From: G963665925 sp963678925
GTDB lineage: Bacteria > Bacillota > Clostridia > Peptostreptococcales > Acidaminobacteraceae
Assembly (NCBI GenBank): GCA_963678925.1
Contig: OY787533.1
Span: 4,402,001 to 4,466,000 of the forward strand
Length of the DNA: 64,000 nt
Direction: 5' to 3'
The number at the start of each line of letters is the position of its first letter. Positions within the stretch are counted from its first letter, which is position 1. A model generated the notes under the pieces. It worked only from the letters and a program-made list of their open reading frames with translations, was not told the DNA's origin and searched no databases. Positions 17,601 to 28,085 of this stretch are shown here, piece after piece. The position numbers were made by a program, and so were the translations under genes.

Positions 17601-20582
17601 ATGAAGCCTAAAATCATAGATCAGAAAACTACAGACAAGCTGCTTGATAGAATAAAAACGCTTGCAAACAGCTACACGCCAGATTGGCATCCGGACATGA
17701 AAAATCCGGACTTTGGCAGTGCGCTCGCGCTCATTTTCAGAGACATGTACATCGAGCAGATAGACCGCGTCAACAGAACCGCAGACAAACAGCGCCGTGA
17801 TTTGGTGAATCTCCTTGACCCAAGTCCAATCCGGCCAACCTCTTCCAAGGGATTTGTCAGCTTTCTGCTTAACGAAAGCGCGCTTCAGGGCCAGTTTATC
17901 GACAGTGGTTTTCAGCTGCTCTCAGAGAATGGTGAAGACTCTGAAATCTACTTTGAGACGGCCAAACCCTTATATATATCAGATGCACGGATTGTGAAGT
18001 CCTTTGTATACGACCATGAGCACGGCTGGCTTTCAGCACACTTGGCACATGGAACAGGTATTGACTTTCCACTCTTTGAAATCGACAGCGCACTGAATAT
18101 CAACAAAGCGGGCTTTACCCTGAGTGACAGCAAGTGGCTTGCCCTTAGGGAGGGTATGACCCTTGGTCTCGATTTCGGGACCTCGCACGATATGGACACA
18201 CGCCGTCTTCTTGAGGGACTCTCCTCAGAAAACAAGGCGCGCTTTACACTTGAGTACGGAGATGAAACCCACAGACTGCGCGCGAGCGTCTCTGATGGCA
18301 TGCTCTATATAGAAGTGCCTGAAAAAATCCTTATGTCAGGCAAATTGACATGTACATTTCTTGATTTGACTTATTTTAGGGATATTGACATCACGCGGCT
18401 TAACTTGCATGTAATCACCCATGCCATGGCGCCGCACGCGATTCTCAATAACGATACACCTATAGAAATGAGCAGAAAGCATAAGGCCATTCTGCCCTTT
18501 GGTGATACCTTCAATGTCTTTGACACCTTCATGCTGGGCGACAGTGCGTTTTTCTTTAAACCTGGCGCTGAAATCAACCTGAGCTTTAAGGTCAAGACCT
18601 TTCTCAAATCCATTGAGCAGGTTGGCGAAGAACCCATTGTCAAATGGCGTAACATCATGCATGAATCAGAACTCAGGGAACCTGAGGCAAAGCGCATTCG
18701 CATTGACACCCTCACTTGGGAATACTGGAACGGGAAAGGCTGGATGACACTTCAGACGAATGGACCGGCACAAAGTATTCCAGAGGATGGCCTATGGCAG
18801 ATTTCATTTACCTGCCCAGACGATATTGAGAGCGCGGTATTTGGACCTCAGGAATACGCATATATACGGGCTCGAATAACCAAGGTTGAAAACGCCTTTG
18901 CATCAATTGGGGATACAGCTGTTCCTATGTTCTATTCTGTAAAAATGCAAATAGACACCAGACATCAGCCTCAAGCACCCCAAGCCGTGCCCGAAGCACT
19001 CGTACTCATATCTAATCTTGAAGAACGGGTGTTTGAGCGTAAGCATATAGGTAATCAGGAAATAGAACTGGTGAGCCCACCGGATTTGGATCTCTACAAG
19101 GCCGTTTACATAGCGCTTTCAAAACCCCTTGACAAGGGCCCTATCCGTATAGAGGCAAGCCCCGTCTTTACTGAAAGCTCTGATACAAAAGCCCTCTATA
19201 AACTACAGTATCACGGTGTAAAGAGCGGACGAGAAGGCTGGCACGACATGCGTCATGAAGATGAGACAGACGGCTTCACCGTAAATGGTCTTATAAGTTT
19301 TATGGCTCCTGGTCTTATGACACCCGCTCAAAGATTCAATGAGCATATGTTCTGGATACGGATTGTTCCCATCGGTTCGGAAAACGGCCTTATCCATCCG
19401 CAGAAGTACCACAGAAATATCAATCTGCGAATGAATGGTGTCAGTGTGACACAACAGGAAACACTGGAATCGGAGTATTTTTCCACAACGTCAATTCAAC
19501 CCAATACCAGGCTCACACTTTCGCGGGCGCCGCTTCTTGACGCCGAGGTCTGGATCAACGAGCTGGGATACGTGAGTGAAAGCTCTGCAGCTGAGCTTAA
19601 AAGCAACTGCCCTAATGACGTGCGCATTGAACACGATAAGAACGGCGAGCGCGCAGGGGTCTGGATCCGCTGGAAACAGATTGAAAGCTTCGCAAACCCA
19701 CATTCAGACATGCGTGTTTATACGCTTGATATTGAACAGGGCCTCATTACATTTGGCGATGGCAAAACAGGCAAAATTCCACACAGTGAGCTCGAAGAGT
19801 TCATTGAAGTCAAATACAGACTGGGTGGCGGCATAGAAGGCAATGTAGCCGCTCTGAAAATCAATAAGGCTGTAATGGGAATTCCATTCCTGGAACGGGT
19901 ATATAATGGAAATCCGATGTGGGGCGGTCTCAGCAGCGAATGGAATGTCACTGCCGAGAAAAGAATATGCAATTTTCTACGCCATCGTGGCATGGCTTTA
20001 AGCGTATCTGATATCAAAGCCATCGTCATGGCAAGCGTACGGGATGTCTATGACATTCAGATTTCAGGAAAGGACGGCTTTCTTAACATATCCATACTGC
20101 CCAATACCTTTCCTTATCAGACCAGCCACTTTTATGAAATAAAAAGCCGGGCGGAGCAAGCCCTTGAAAATACTTTGTCCCATACGGTATGCACGCAGCA
20201 GCGCTATGACATCAAGGCACCTGTTCACGTTGCCTACAGCATCAATATGGATGTTGCTGTGACGCTGGCAAGTGACTACATCAAAGCCCTGAGTTCCTGG
20301 CAGGAACGTCTGGACGCTTATTTTCACCCGCTTAGCGGCGGCGTTGTGGGAAGAGGCTGGAAAATTGGCGATTTACCTGACCACACCAAGGTGCTGACTG
20401 ACCTTAAGCATATGATGGAGGGAACAGAACGCATAGAGAATGTCATGATTCAGCGGCATATCGTTTCCGGCAACAAAAAGATCCCACTGGGAAGCAAATC
20501 ACTTCCAAAGGACCTGAATCTGGCCCATGCCATTCCTGTGAGCGGCAGCCATGATATTCGCATAAAAATTCAGAATGCATAA
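17601..20582 (+). CDS. baseplate J-type wedge protein 1 (Afp11-like)
   Basis: This 993-residue protein is the large baseplate component corresponding to Afp11/Pvc11. The start (YTPDWHPDMKNPDFGSALALI) is typical, the middle is a long beta-rich insertion, and the C-terminal baseplate-J part holds EVKYRLGGGIEGNVAALKINKA and the domain with HRGMALSVSDIKAIVMASVRDVYDI. These proteins form the wedges that join spike, sheath and fibres. GGAGGC lies 7 nt before ATG 17601. The next gene follows after only 12 nt. Confidence 0.9.
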   Translation: MKPKIIDQKTTDKLLDRIKTLANSYTPDWHPDMKNPDFGSALALIFRDMYIEQIDRVNRTADKQRRDLVNLLDPSPIRPTSSKGFVSFLLNESALQGQFIDSGFQLLSENGEDSEIYFETAKPLYISDARIVKSFVYDHEHGWLSAHLAHGTGIDFPLFEIDSALNINKAGFTLSDSKWLALREGMTLGLDFGTSHDMDTRRLLEGLSSENKARFTLEYGDETHRLRASVSDGMLYIEVPEKILMSGKLTCTFLDLTYFRDIDITRLNLHVITHAMAPHAILNNDTPIEMSRKHKAILPFGDTFNVFDTFMLGDSAFFFKPGAEINLSFKVKTFLKSIEQVGEEPIVKWRNIMHESELREPEAKRIRIDTLTWEYWNGKGWMTLQTNGPAQSIPEDGLWQISFTCPDDIESAVFGPQEYAYIRARITKVENAFASIGDTAVPMFYSVKMQIDTRHQPQAPQAVPEALVLISNLEERVFERKHIGNQEIELVSPPDLDLYKAVYIALSKPLDKGPIRIEASPVFTESSDTKALYKLQYHGVKSGREGWHDMRHEDETDGFTVNGLISFMAPGLMTPAQRFNEHMFWIRIVPIGSENGLIHPQKYHRNINLRMNGVSVTQQETLESEYFSTTSIQPNTRLTLSRAPLLDAEVWINELGYVSESSAAELKSNCPNDVRIEHDKNGERAGVWIRWKQIESFANPHSDMRVYTLDIEQGLITFGDGKTGKIPHSELEEFIEVKYRLGGGIEGNVAALKINKAVMGIPFLERVYNGNPMWGGLSSEWNVTAEKRICNFLRHRGMALSVSDIKAIVMASVRDVYDIQISGKDGFLNISILPNTFPYQTSHFYEIKSRAEQALENTLSHTVCTQQRYDIKAPVHVAYSINMDVAVTLASDYIKALSSWQERLDAYFHPLSGGVVGRGWKIGDLPDHTKVLTDLKHMMEGTERIENVMIQRHIVSGNKKIPLGSKSLPKDLNLAHAIPVSGSHDIRIKIQNA

Positions 20583-20594
20583 GAGGTGTCATTC

Positions 20595-22712
20595 ATGCTT
20601 AAACAAAAGCGACTCGACGACCAAAACTTCATAGAAATTGCGAATCGTTCCAGAAGGCTGATTCAAAAGTACGCACCTGACTGGACCAATGAGAACGCAT
20701 CTGACCCAGGTATTGCAATTCTTGAAATGCTTGCATGGCTCAAGGACAGCATGCAGTACTATATGGACCAGAGCCACCTCATTTCAACCAGTGCCTACAT
20801 GGACCTTCTCGGAATTCACCCAAGAAGCGCAGTGCCTGCTGAAATGATTGTCCGGGCCATTGCTGGCAAGAGTGCCTTTGAGGACAACTCGACGCTCAAG
20901 CTGCCTGTACGCTATCCATTTACGGCTGACGAAACGCCATTCGAGCTGGCTGACGCTTACGAAATTCAAAATACTAGCCTGCGTGCCATCTACAGCTCAA
21001 ATATGGACTTTTCACGCAAGGCTGTAGACTTGTCCAGTGCTTTTGATAATAAGGCCAAGGCTTATCCATTTAGTCAGACGCCTTATATAGGCGCATGCCT
21101 GTATCTTGGCTTCGACAATCTGGACAGCGGCCGGCTTTCAATGTATTTCAATATGGAAGATGATCCTGAAGGGTTCAGAAATCCCTGCGATCTCAGCAAT
21201 ATTCCATTTGCAAAAGGCGTATGGGAGATTGCAGATCCAAGCGGGGATGAGGTTGTCTGGCGCCCGCTTAAGCTGCACAGCGATGAAACCCACAACTTCA
21301 TGGAAGACGGCATTGTGACACTTCGCCTTGACGGACCCATCCATACATTTGGACTTCTTAAGGGCGAACTCGCCCTCGTCTGGCTGCGGTTTAGAATTAC
21401 ACATACCAGCTATGACCGGGCACCGGTCTGCAAGAATATCGTGCCAAACGGCATACGGCTCAAGCAGCTCAAAACCCATGCCTACACCTTGCCGGTCTCA
21501 TTTTCCGATCTGACTGATGAAAATGAAATCATGCTTGAACATTTCATAGAGGACGGCGCCCAAATACTCCTGCAGTCTCTGGAGGGGGAGATTTACCGTA
21601 CCTTGAAGGACTCGGACTACTCAATGATTCAAAACGATGACGGAAGTGTCCGCATCCGATTGCTTGAAACAAATGATTTCACAGACAGGCGCATGCGACT
21701 TGTCATCGGTCAGTCGAGTGCAGGCGGGATCAATATCCATCCAGTGCGTGGTCTTCCCTTTGACACCATTGAAAGCGCTTTCGACCACCTTGTCTTTTCC
21801 ACTGTTGAAGTTGAGGTGAACGAAGATTATCAGACGGATATTTGGCATAGTTGGAAACCGGTTCGACACCTGTGGGCATCCACGGCATCCAGCCGCCATA
21901 TTTGCCTTAACCCTGAAGCGGGTACTTTTGAATTTGGGAATAACGAAATCGGCGCACTGCCAGACCCAAAAGAGCAGGGCTTTAGAATCATCAGTGCCTC
22001 AAGTTCCAGGAACGAATTCGGCAATGGTCATTACACCAAAATTCTGCCATCTGTTACACAGGAGCAAGTTCAATTCGAAGCACTTACACGTGCACGCGGA
22101 GGCAAGCGGGAAGAAACGCCAGCCGAAGCCATTGACCGTTTCAAAGCATCCCTTATGGTGCCAGAAATACTGAACAGCAGGGAACATATTGAGCGGGTTA
22201 TCAAAGCCACACCTGGATTGGCAATTCGCGATGTGTCCGTTCTTCCTGGAGAACAGGCAGGTAAAAAAGGGCGTATTGTCGTACTATCCAAAACATTTGA
22301 AAAGCAGCCACAGCTGCCTGCCGTCTACCAGAAGCTCATTGAGACACGCATGGAAGAAGCCCGTCTTATGACTGAAAGCTGGACTGTTAGTGGCCCTGAA
22401 TATATTGAAATCACAGTTAAGGCTGAAATCATCAAAGACCCTGCGGTGGATTTGTCACGAAAAGTCATTGAAAACGCAGTTCGAGAATTCATAGAACCGG
22501 CATATGGAAAGCGGTTCGGAAGACGTTACGCATCATCTAGGCTCATGCGCAAAATTGAAAAGCTCAGTGGTGTAATCCGTGTATCCAGACTCAACATACA
22601 GACAAAAAACGGCATCTGTAAAAAATCTGACGGGGATATTCAACTTCCCAAAACAGCCATTGGGAAACTGACAGCCTTCGATCTTCAGATTCTAAACAAT
22701 CAAGGGTGGTGA
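20595..22712 (+). CDS. baseplate J-type wedge protein 2 (Afp12-like)
   Basis: This 705-residue protein is a second member of the Afp11/12 wedge pair. It has the same opening architecture (YAPDWTNENASDPGIAILEML, SAYMDLLGIHPRSAVPAEM), a jelly-roll-like middle and a J-type C-terminus (RGGKREETPAEAIDRFKASL, REHIERVIKATPGLAIRDVSV). ATG 20595 is preferred because GAGGTG ends 6 nt upstream; the GTG at 20586 overlaps that site. It probably pairs with the larger wedge protein in each of six baseplate wedges. Confidence 0.9.
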   Translation: MLKQKRLDDQNFIEIANRSRRLIQKYAPDWTNENASDPGIAILEMLAWLKDSMQYYMDQSHLISTSAYMDLLGIHPRSAVPAEMIVRAIAGKSAFEDNSTLKLPVRYPFTADETPFELADAYEIQNTSLRAIYSSNMDFSRKAVDLSSAFDNKAKAYPFSQTPYIGACLYLGFDNLDSGRLSMYFNMEDDPEGFRNPCDLSNIPFAKGVWEIADPSGDEVVWRPLKLHSDETHNFMEDGIVTLRLDGPIHTFGLLKGELALVWLRFRITHTSYDRAPVCKNIVPNGIRLKQLKTHAYTLPVSFSDLTDENEIMLEHFIEDGAQILLQSLEGEIYRTLKDSDYSMIQNDDGSVRIRLLETNDFTDRRMRLVIGQSSAGGINIHPVRGLPFDTIESAFDHLVFSTVEVEVNEDYQTDIWHSWKPVRHLWASTASSRHICLNPEAGTFEFGNNEIGALPDPKEQGFRIISASSSRNEFGNGHYTKILPSVTQEQVQFEALTRARGGKREETPAEAIDRFKASLMVPEILNSREHIERVIKATPGLAIRDVSVLPGEQAGKKGRIVVLSKTFEKQPQLPAVYQKLIETRMEEARLMTESWTVSGPEYIEITVKAEIIKDPAVDLSRKVIENAVREFIEPAYGKRFGRRYASSRLMRKIEKLSGVIRVSRLNIQTKNGICKKSDGDIQLPKTAIGKLTAFDLQILNNQGW

Positions 22713-22717
22713 TCCTT

Positions 22718-23833
22718 TTGCAAAAGGACAAGAAATTCTTCAGTTTGAACAAACGGCATGATTTTGAAAAATGTGACATGATCAGTATGTTCGCAGACCA
22801 TAACGGTGTGAAGCTGATTGAAAATACCAGTAAGGGAACATGTATTCTGAAGCCCCTTGACAGCTTTGAGAAGGGCATGGTCTGGGACCGGATTTCCATG
22901 CGCGGCCTTGTGCCGGACGGCTCTAAAATCAAAGGTTTCTTCCACGCTACCGATTCAGAGGAAGCCTATAAGCTTATACTTGATGCCCATAGGGATCCAA
23001 AAGAAAAAATGGCATTTATGAAAACGCTTGAAGTTCTTGAAATAGAAGACCCCGCCGATGCGCTGCTGCATACTTTAAAGGGCCGATATCTCATTGGGTG
23101 GCTGAGTGTGTTTGCATCTGGTGATACCCCTGTAATAGAACGTATTCGGATCCATTATCCCTATCAATCACTGCTTGACTATCTTCCAGAAGTCTTTAGG
23201 ACCAATGATTACAGTGATTTTTTGCACCGTTATCTCTCCATTTACAGAACCCTGCTAATGGAGCTGGAAGAAGAAGTCGATCTAAGCCCGCTTCATTTGC
23301 TGACAGAACACGGATCTGAAGCCGATGTAAACTGGCTGGCAGAAACCCTTGGCCTTGAGTCTCCTGAAATCTGGAGTTTCGAGGAACTGAAAAACAGAGT
23401 AAGCCAAGCTACACGCCTGAGCGGAATCAGAGGAACACGACCGGCCATTGAGGAAATTTCCAGCTTCATCACGGGTTTTGAGTGCTTCATCATTGAACAG
23501 CATGACCTAGGTCGAAAATCTGCGGATGCTTATTTGAACATTCTCTACGACAGACTTTATGGAAAGTCCCACGCGGATTTCACCATATTGGTGCCTGAAG
23601 ACAAACTGGCTTCAGAGCAAATATACAACCAGATGAAGAAGGCGCTTGATTCAGTCAAGCCATCCTTCACAAATGCCCGACTGGTTTCATTGCAGCCCTA
23701 TTTGCGCCTTGACCAGCATGCATATCTGGGTATAAATTCAACTATCAACAAACCGGGACGCCTTGTACTGGACAACAGGTCATCCTTACCGTACAAAACC
23801 GTACTCGCAGATTGTGCTGAAAGGAAGATGTAG
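22718..23833 (+). CDS. tail protein I-like wedge/fibre-attachment protein
   Basis: This protein of about 371 residues has a unique N-terminal half, then from residue about 145 the tail-protein domain (LLDYLPEVFRTNDYSDFLHR, LLMELEEEVDLSPLHLLTEH, LAETLGLESPEIWS, LSGIRGTRPAIEEI) seen in phage tail protein I (TIGR02242-type) and Afp-like baseplates. The ribosome site GGTGGTGATC ends 5 nt before TTG 22718, which is therefore the likely start; two upstream GTG codons lie inside the site. It should attach to the outer end of the wedge complex. Confidence 0.85.
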   Translation: MQKDKKFFSLNKRHDFEKCDMISMFADHNGVKLIENTSKGTCILKPLDSFEKGMVWDRISMRGLVPDGSKIKGFFHATDSEEAYKLILDAHRDPKEKMAFMKTLEVLEIEDPADALLHTLKGRYLIGWLSVFASGDTPVIERIRIHYPYQSLLDYLPEVFRTNDYSDFLHRYLSIYRTLLMELEEEVDLSPLHLLTEHGSEADVNWLAETLGLESPEIWSFEELKNRVSQATRLSGIRGTRPAIEEISSFITGFECFIIEQHDLGRKSADAYLNILYDRLYGKSHADFTILVPEDKLASEQIYNQMKKALDSVKPSFTNARLVSLQPYLRLDQHAYLGINSTINKPGRLVLDNRSSLPYKTVLADCAERKM

Positions 23834-23834
23834 G

Positions 23835-25604
23835 ATGAAGAATGATAAAATCTATCCGTTTACACGCAACAGATACTTTTATGGAAAGCTCCTCACAGTG
23901 AGAGACTTTGAAATTGAGCAGCGCTATTTCAATGACAAAAGACGCATGATCAACAGGCTTGCTGTCGGCACAGGCATTCTTTCAGGACTTGATGTGGTTG
24001 CTGTCAATGACCGCACAGTCTCTATCGATCCCGGTATTGCCATAGACAGCTATGGTCGTGAGATCATTGTTTCAGTACCAGCAATGCATATGCTGAGTGA
24101 TCTGGAGGGATTTGAACAGGACAATCTAACCGATACTTATTATCTCTGCATAGCTTATGAAGAACAGCCTGACGAGCTTGTGCACAGTGTTGCACAGACC
24201 AGTGGAGACGGAGAGTATGCAAGAATGAACGAAGCCTATTCGCTTTCTTTGCAGAAAACCTACAGATCCAGTGTTGAAAAGCTTAAGGAAAAACTGCTGC
24301 TCACCAAGTATACGCTCTATACATCCGATGAAATGGATATTGAACTGATCCTTCATGATCTGGTAAGCACCGAGGGGGCATATGATGTGCTTCTGAAGGT
24401 GAACCGAAAAATTGAAGGTATACCCATGTCGGCAAAGATAGCGCTCGAAGGCACCTACCTCATGCGGGGTCAGCCCCTTGTTCTCGAATTTACAGCGGAA
24501 GACAAGCGTCCTTATGGTCTCTATGATGTTAAGGCGTCCATACCCGCAAAAGATATTCAGCCCGTTGTCGACAATATAACGCTCTCAGGCGGCAGCTTCA
24601 GCATTGCCATTGGACAGCGGGAAATTGAACGTGCAATGGATTTGCGCCATCAGGTTGAAATCATCGGTACGCCCCTTAAAAATGCACTCCACACGCGTTA
24701 CTATGAGCTTCCATTTGACGAGCTCATTCAAAACAGCGAAGACCAGTCCATCTGCCTAGGAAAAATCAATCTTATTCCTGCAGGTGAGACCTATCTGATT
24801 GATAGCATCGACAAGCCAAATATGGCCGATTTCATTCTGCCGCATAATTTGAACAGTATCCTGTCAGATCTCGACATGCCTCAAGCACCTGCTGAGCACA
24901 ATGTTGGCAAGGTTGAGCTGGACGAGACCCTGCTCAAGCAAAAGGTAGACGAAAACCTGCATCAGGCGCTTGTAACGAGCGTCCGAACTGGTGTTTACGC
25001 ATTTGCTGAACCCCAAGGCCGCATACAGGAAAAAGTCTTGTTTTCCGATGAAATCGAGCATGGACTTGGACGCGGAGAAGGCTTCCTTACATTTGCCATT
25101 GAGCATGAACCTGACGTAAGTGATGAGTACGGAAGCTCCAGACAAGTCTTCTTTGGAGACGCCTCCGTCTTTGAAGACTCTGCCTATGCCAGTGAGCAAC
25201 CAAGCCTTGATGTCTCTGGTGTTCTTTATCCCAACAAGGGTAGCTTCAGACTGGCACTCTCTGGGGATTTAAAAGAAATTGACCGGCCCGTGCGCATACG
25301 CTGGCGCCTTGAAAAAATGACCCCAGTTACAAACCAGCCGGTTTCAGACGATAATCCGCTTAGAATTGAAATTCAGCCGAATCCTGGACATATTCTCCCT
25401 AGACAAACCCTCTTATTGAAGGCCTTTGACAAGGACGGAGAACCTGCCGTGTGCACTTGGGCACTTTCAAAAGAAGGGGAAGGCTCCATTGATGAAAATG
25501 GCCTCTATACCGCGCCTGCTAAGGAAGGGGTCTATACAGTTACCGCTACCAGCGACAAAGGCTATGTTTCAACCGGCTACATCGTTGTAGAGAACAAAGC
25601 TTAA
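23835..25604 (+). CDS. eCIS-associated baseplate/fibre-like protein with C-terminal Ig-like domain
   Basis: This 589-residue protein is the last gene of the operon. The N-terminus (NRYFYGKLLTVRDFEIEQRY, INRLAVGTGILSGLDVV, GIAIDSYGREI) matches a family regularly found at the end of eCIS loci, probably at the baseplate. The final 90 residues (residues 495-589, with CTWALSKEGEGSIDENGLYT and GVYTVTATSDKG) form a bacterial Ig-like domain, suited to surface or target binding. ATG 23835 starts one nucleotide after the preceding stop, with AGGAAG upstream. No separate long Afp13-type fibre gene was found, so this may be the target-contacting part. That is an inference. Confidence 0.8.
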   Translation: MKNDKIYPFTRNRYFYGKLLTVRDFEIEQRYFNDKRRMINRLAVGTGILSGLDVVAVNDRTVSIDPGIAIDSYGREIIVSVPAMHMLSDLEGFEQDNLTDTYYLCIAYEEQPDELVHSVAQTSGDGEYARMNEAYSLSLQKTYRSSVEKLKEKLLLTKYTLYTSDEMDIELILHDLVSTEGAYDVLLKVNRKIEGIPMSAKIALEGTYLMRGQPLVLEFTAEDKRPYGLYDVKASIPAKDIQPVVDNITLSGGSFSIAIGQREIERAMDLRHQVEIIGTPLKNALHTRYYELPFDELIQNSEDQSICLGKINLIPAGETYLIDSIDKPNMADFILPHNLNSILSDLDMPQAPAEHNVGKVELDETLLKQKVDENLHQALVTSVRTGVYAFAEPQGRIQEKVLFSDEIEHGLGRGEGFLTFAIEHEPDVSDEYGSSRQVFFGDASVFEDSAYASEQPSLDVSGVLYPNKGSFRLALSGDLKEIDRPVRIRWRLEKMTPVTNQPVSDDNPLRIEIQPNPGHILPRQTLLLKAFDKDGEPAVCTWALSKEGEGSIDENGLYTAPAKEGVYTVTATSDKGYVSTGYIVVENKA

Positions 25605-25632
25605 TACCGCAAGGTTCATAACCCTTATATAA

Positions 25633-25687
25633 GCAATCCGCCTGTCCTGCAATCAAGAAGTACGTGGGGCTGGCGGTTGCTTTTTTT
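25633..25687 (+). terminator. terminator of the injection-system operon
   Basis: The arms GCAATCCGCC (25633-25642) and GGCGGTTGC (25672-25680) pair with one bulge and are followed by seven T residues. It marks the end of the structural operon. Confidence 0.8.
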
Positions 25688-25740
25688 CGGGCATTGGATT
25701 ATGATGGATAACGATAAAACTTTTAAGCTTTGGAGGCACT

Positions 25741-27045
25741 ATGAACCGTAATTTGATGCTTAACGCCCTTGGCGTTGAAAATAATGTAATAGAACTTGCT
25801 GATAAGATTGAATCTCAAATTGATTCAAGATTTAAGGAAATTGATGACATTGCTGCGTACAATCAGCTTAAGGTGCTGAATGCCATGCAAAAGAATCGCA
25901 TTAGCGACCTGCACTTTGGCTGGCATACGGGATACGGCTATGACGATCCCGGACGTGATGCAGTTGAAAAGGTCTACAGCGACATTTTCGGTACTGAAGA
26001 TGCAATCGTCAGACCTATCATTGTCAACGGCACACATGCCCTTTCATTGTGTCTGACAGGCACACTGCGTCCCGGTGATGAAATGCTTTCGATCTCCGGC
26101 AAGCCTTACGATACACTCGAACAGGTCATCGGCATTAGCGGTGACAGCGATCAGTCCCTCAAGGTCTATGGTATTACTTATAAGGATGTGGATCTGAATT
26201 CTGATGGTTCGTTCAACGAAAAGGCAATACTTGATGCAATTCACGAAAAGACAAAAATGATTTACATTCAGCGGTCTGCTGGCTACAGCTGGCGTCCAGC
26301 AATAAAAATCGAAGACATTGAACACATTATCAAAGCAGTTAAGCGTAAGAAATCAGATTTGATTGTTATGGTAGACAACTGCTATGGGGAATTCCTTGAC
26401 TATAAGGAACCAACAAATGTGGGTGCAGACATTATGGCTGGCTCGCTTATTAAAAACCCTGGCGGCGGTCTCGTACTTACAGGCGGATATATTGTCGGGT
26501 CCCATGAGCTTGTCGAAAAGGTAGCAGCAAGACTGACTTCACCGGGAATCGGAAAAGAATGCGGTCTTACATTCGGTCAGACAAGAAGCATGCTGCAAGG
26601 GCTCTTTATGGCGCCTACCGTTGTAGCTGGTGCCATAAAAGGTGCGATATTCACATCAAAACTCTATCAGTCCCTAGGCTATGAGGTTTGTCCAGAGCCA
26701 GATGCATACAGAAGCGATATCATTCAGGCGGTCAAGCTGGGCAGTGCTGACAAGGTCATCCGATTCTGCGAAGGCATACAAGCAGCTGCACCCGTTGACA
26801 GCTTTGTAACGCCAACCCCTTGGGCCATGCCTGGCTACACTTCGGAAGTCATAATGGCAGCCGGCGCTTTTGTGCAGGGTTCATCTATCGAACTCAGTGC
26901 GGACGCACCTATTCGCGAACCTTATATCGTCTATTTCCAAGGTGGTCTGACATATGAGCATTCCAAGTTTGGCGCATTGAAAAGCTTGAGTGCCCTTGTT
27001 GATGCACAGCTCATAGACGCAGATAAAATCAATACAGCTCAGTAA
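25741..27045 (+). CDS. PLP-dependent lyase, methionine gamma-lyase-like / YnbB aluminium-resistance family
   Basis: This 434-residue protein belongs to the fold-type I PLP family annotated as methionine gamma-lyase-like or aluminium resistance protein (PF06838). The recognised pattern is FGWHTGYGYDDPGRD, the conserved IIVNGTHALSLCL, VDNCYGEF, and the PLP-lysine region MAGSLIKNPGGGL near residue 240. Real substrates of this family are poorly defined; cystathionine- or methionine-type C-S lyase activity is presumed. GGAGGC precedes ATG 25741. In many Firmicutes this gene lies near lexA or glnA, which fits here. Confidence 0.88.
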   Translation: MNRNLMLNALGVENNVIELADKIESQIDSRFKEIDDIAAYNQLKVLNAMQKNRISDLHFGWHTGYGYDDPGRDAVEKVYSDIFGTEDAIVRPIIVNGTHALSLCLTGTLRPGDEMLSISGKPYDTLEQVIGISGDSDQSLKVYGITYKDVDLNSDGSFNEKAILDAIHEKTKMIYIQRSAGYSWRPAIKIEDIEHIIKAVKRKKSDLIVMVDNCYGEFLDYKEPTNVGADIMAGSLIKNPGGGLVLTGGYIVGSHELVEKVAARLTSPGIGKECGLTFGQTRSMLQGLFMAPTVVAGAIKGAIFTSKLYQSLGYEVCPEPDAYRSDIIQAVKLGSADKVIRFCEGIQAAAPVDSFVTPTPWAMPGYTSEVIMAAGAFVQGSSIELSADAPIREPYIVYFQGGLTYEHSKFGALKSLSALVDAQLIDADKINTAQ

Positions 27046-27125
27046 GGTACATTAAGTAGAGAAGCACTCCGTTTGGAGATGCAATATATAAATATAAGCG
27101 TACTACTAGAGAATGAGGTGATGAA

Positions 27126-28037
27126 GTGGCAATTGTAAGAATTCTAGGCGCAGGCGCAATCGGTCTTGCCGTAGCATCACAAATGACATCTTCAGGAATC
27201 CTTCCTGAGTTTCTGTGTGATGAAGAGAGAAAAGAACGCTATGAATCAAAGGTCTTTTTTGTAAACAATGAACCCCTGCAGATCAGGCCAGTTACACCAG
27301 GAGACGTCCAGGAGCATGCGGACCTGATTCTGGTTGCTGTCAAGCATGCACAGCTCACTGAGGCACTTGATCTTCTAGAGGGATCAGTCGGTCCAAACAC
27401 GGTTATCGTATCCCTCATGAACGGTATTGATTCTGAAGTGACCATTGGCAAACGCTATGGCGTTGAAAAAGTAGTCCATGCCTTTATCGTGGAAATTGAC
27501 GCCGTAAAAGAAGGGGACGTTCTTTATTTTACAAACCCCGGGCTGGTTGTCTTGGGCGATTTGACAGGTAAGGAAACACCTGTTCTTAGAAAGGCTGTCA
27601 CTGCACTTTCAGAAGTACATGTGAACCACAAGGTGACAGGCACCATAGAGAAGGAAATGTGGTGGAAGTTCATGATTAATGTTGGTGTGAATCAGACCTC
27701 TGCCGTACTGGGAGCGCCTTATCGCGTATTCCAGACCAACAAGTATGCCCGCGACATTATGAATGACGCAATGCAGGAAGTTATTCAGCTTTCTCAGAAG
27801 CTGGGCATCGGACTCGATCAGACAGATCTTGAAAGATGGTATACAGTGCTCGACAAACTAGGTCCTGATAAGAAGACATCCATGCTTCAGGATGTGGAAG
27901 CAGGGCGTAAAACAGAAGTGGAAATGTTCGCTGGAACCATTTGCGAGCTCGGAAGCAAGCATGGTGTTTCAACACCTGCAAATATCATGCTTTACAATAT
28001 GATAAAAGCCTATGAATCCATGCACGGTATTGTTTAA
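27126..28037 (+). CDS. 2-dehydropantoate 2-reductase family protein (PanE/ApbA)
   Basis: This 303-residue protein has an N-terminal NADPH site GAGAIGLAVAS (residues 8-18) and a C-terminal ApbA domain with KEMWWKFMINVGVNQTSAVL, which includes the catalytic lysine region and substrate-binding Asn. PanE reduces ketopantoate to pantoate in coenzyme A synthesis. No panB, panC or panD is nearby, so a related 2-keto-acid reductase is possible. The start is GTG 27126, with GAGGTGATGA upstream. A terminator follows at once. Confidence 0.88.
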   Translation: MAIVRILGAGAIGLAVASQMTSSGILPEFLCDEERKERYESKVFFVNNEPLQIRPVTPGDVQEHADLILVAVKHAQLTEALDLLEGSVGPNTVIVSLMNGIDSEVTIGKRYGVEKVVHAFIVEIDAVKEGDVLYFTNPGLVVLGDLTGKETPVLRKAVTALSEVHVNHKVTGTIEKEMWWKFMINVGVNQTSAVLGAPYRVFQTNKYARDIMNDAMQEVIQLSQKLGIGLDQTDLERWYTVLDKLGPDKKTSMLQDVEAGRKTEVEMFAGTICELGSKHGVSTPANIMLYNMIKAYESMHGIV

Positions 28038-28054
28038 TAACTGGATATAACAAT

Positions 28055-28083
28055 AAAGCCACCCTTGATACAAGGGTGGCTTT
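28055..28083 (+). terminator. terminator after the panE-like gene (first of a duplicated pair)
   Basis: A 12-bp stem (28055-28066 with 28072-28083) carries the core AGCCACCCTT. Nearly the same hairpin recurs at 28235-28263, on the other side of a long palindromic repeat. Confidence 0.8.
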
Positions 28084-28085
28084 AA

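Noticed and set aside
591..25604. Prophage rather than injection system
   Set aside because: There are tail genes only; no capsid, portal, terminase, replication, lysis or integrase genes lie within the cluster. The AAA+ ATPase, DUF6760-type frame and paired baseplate-J proteins are eCIS hallmarks.
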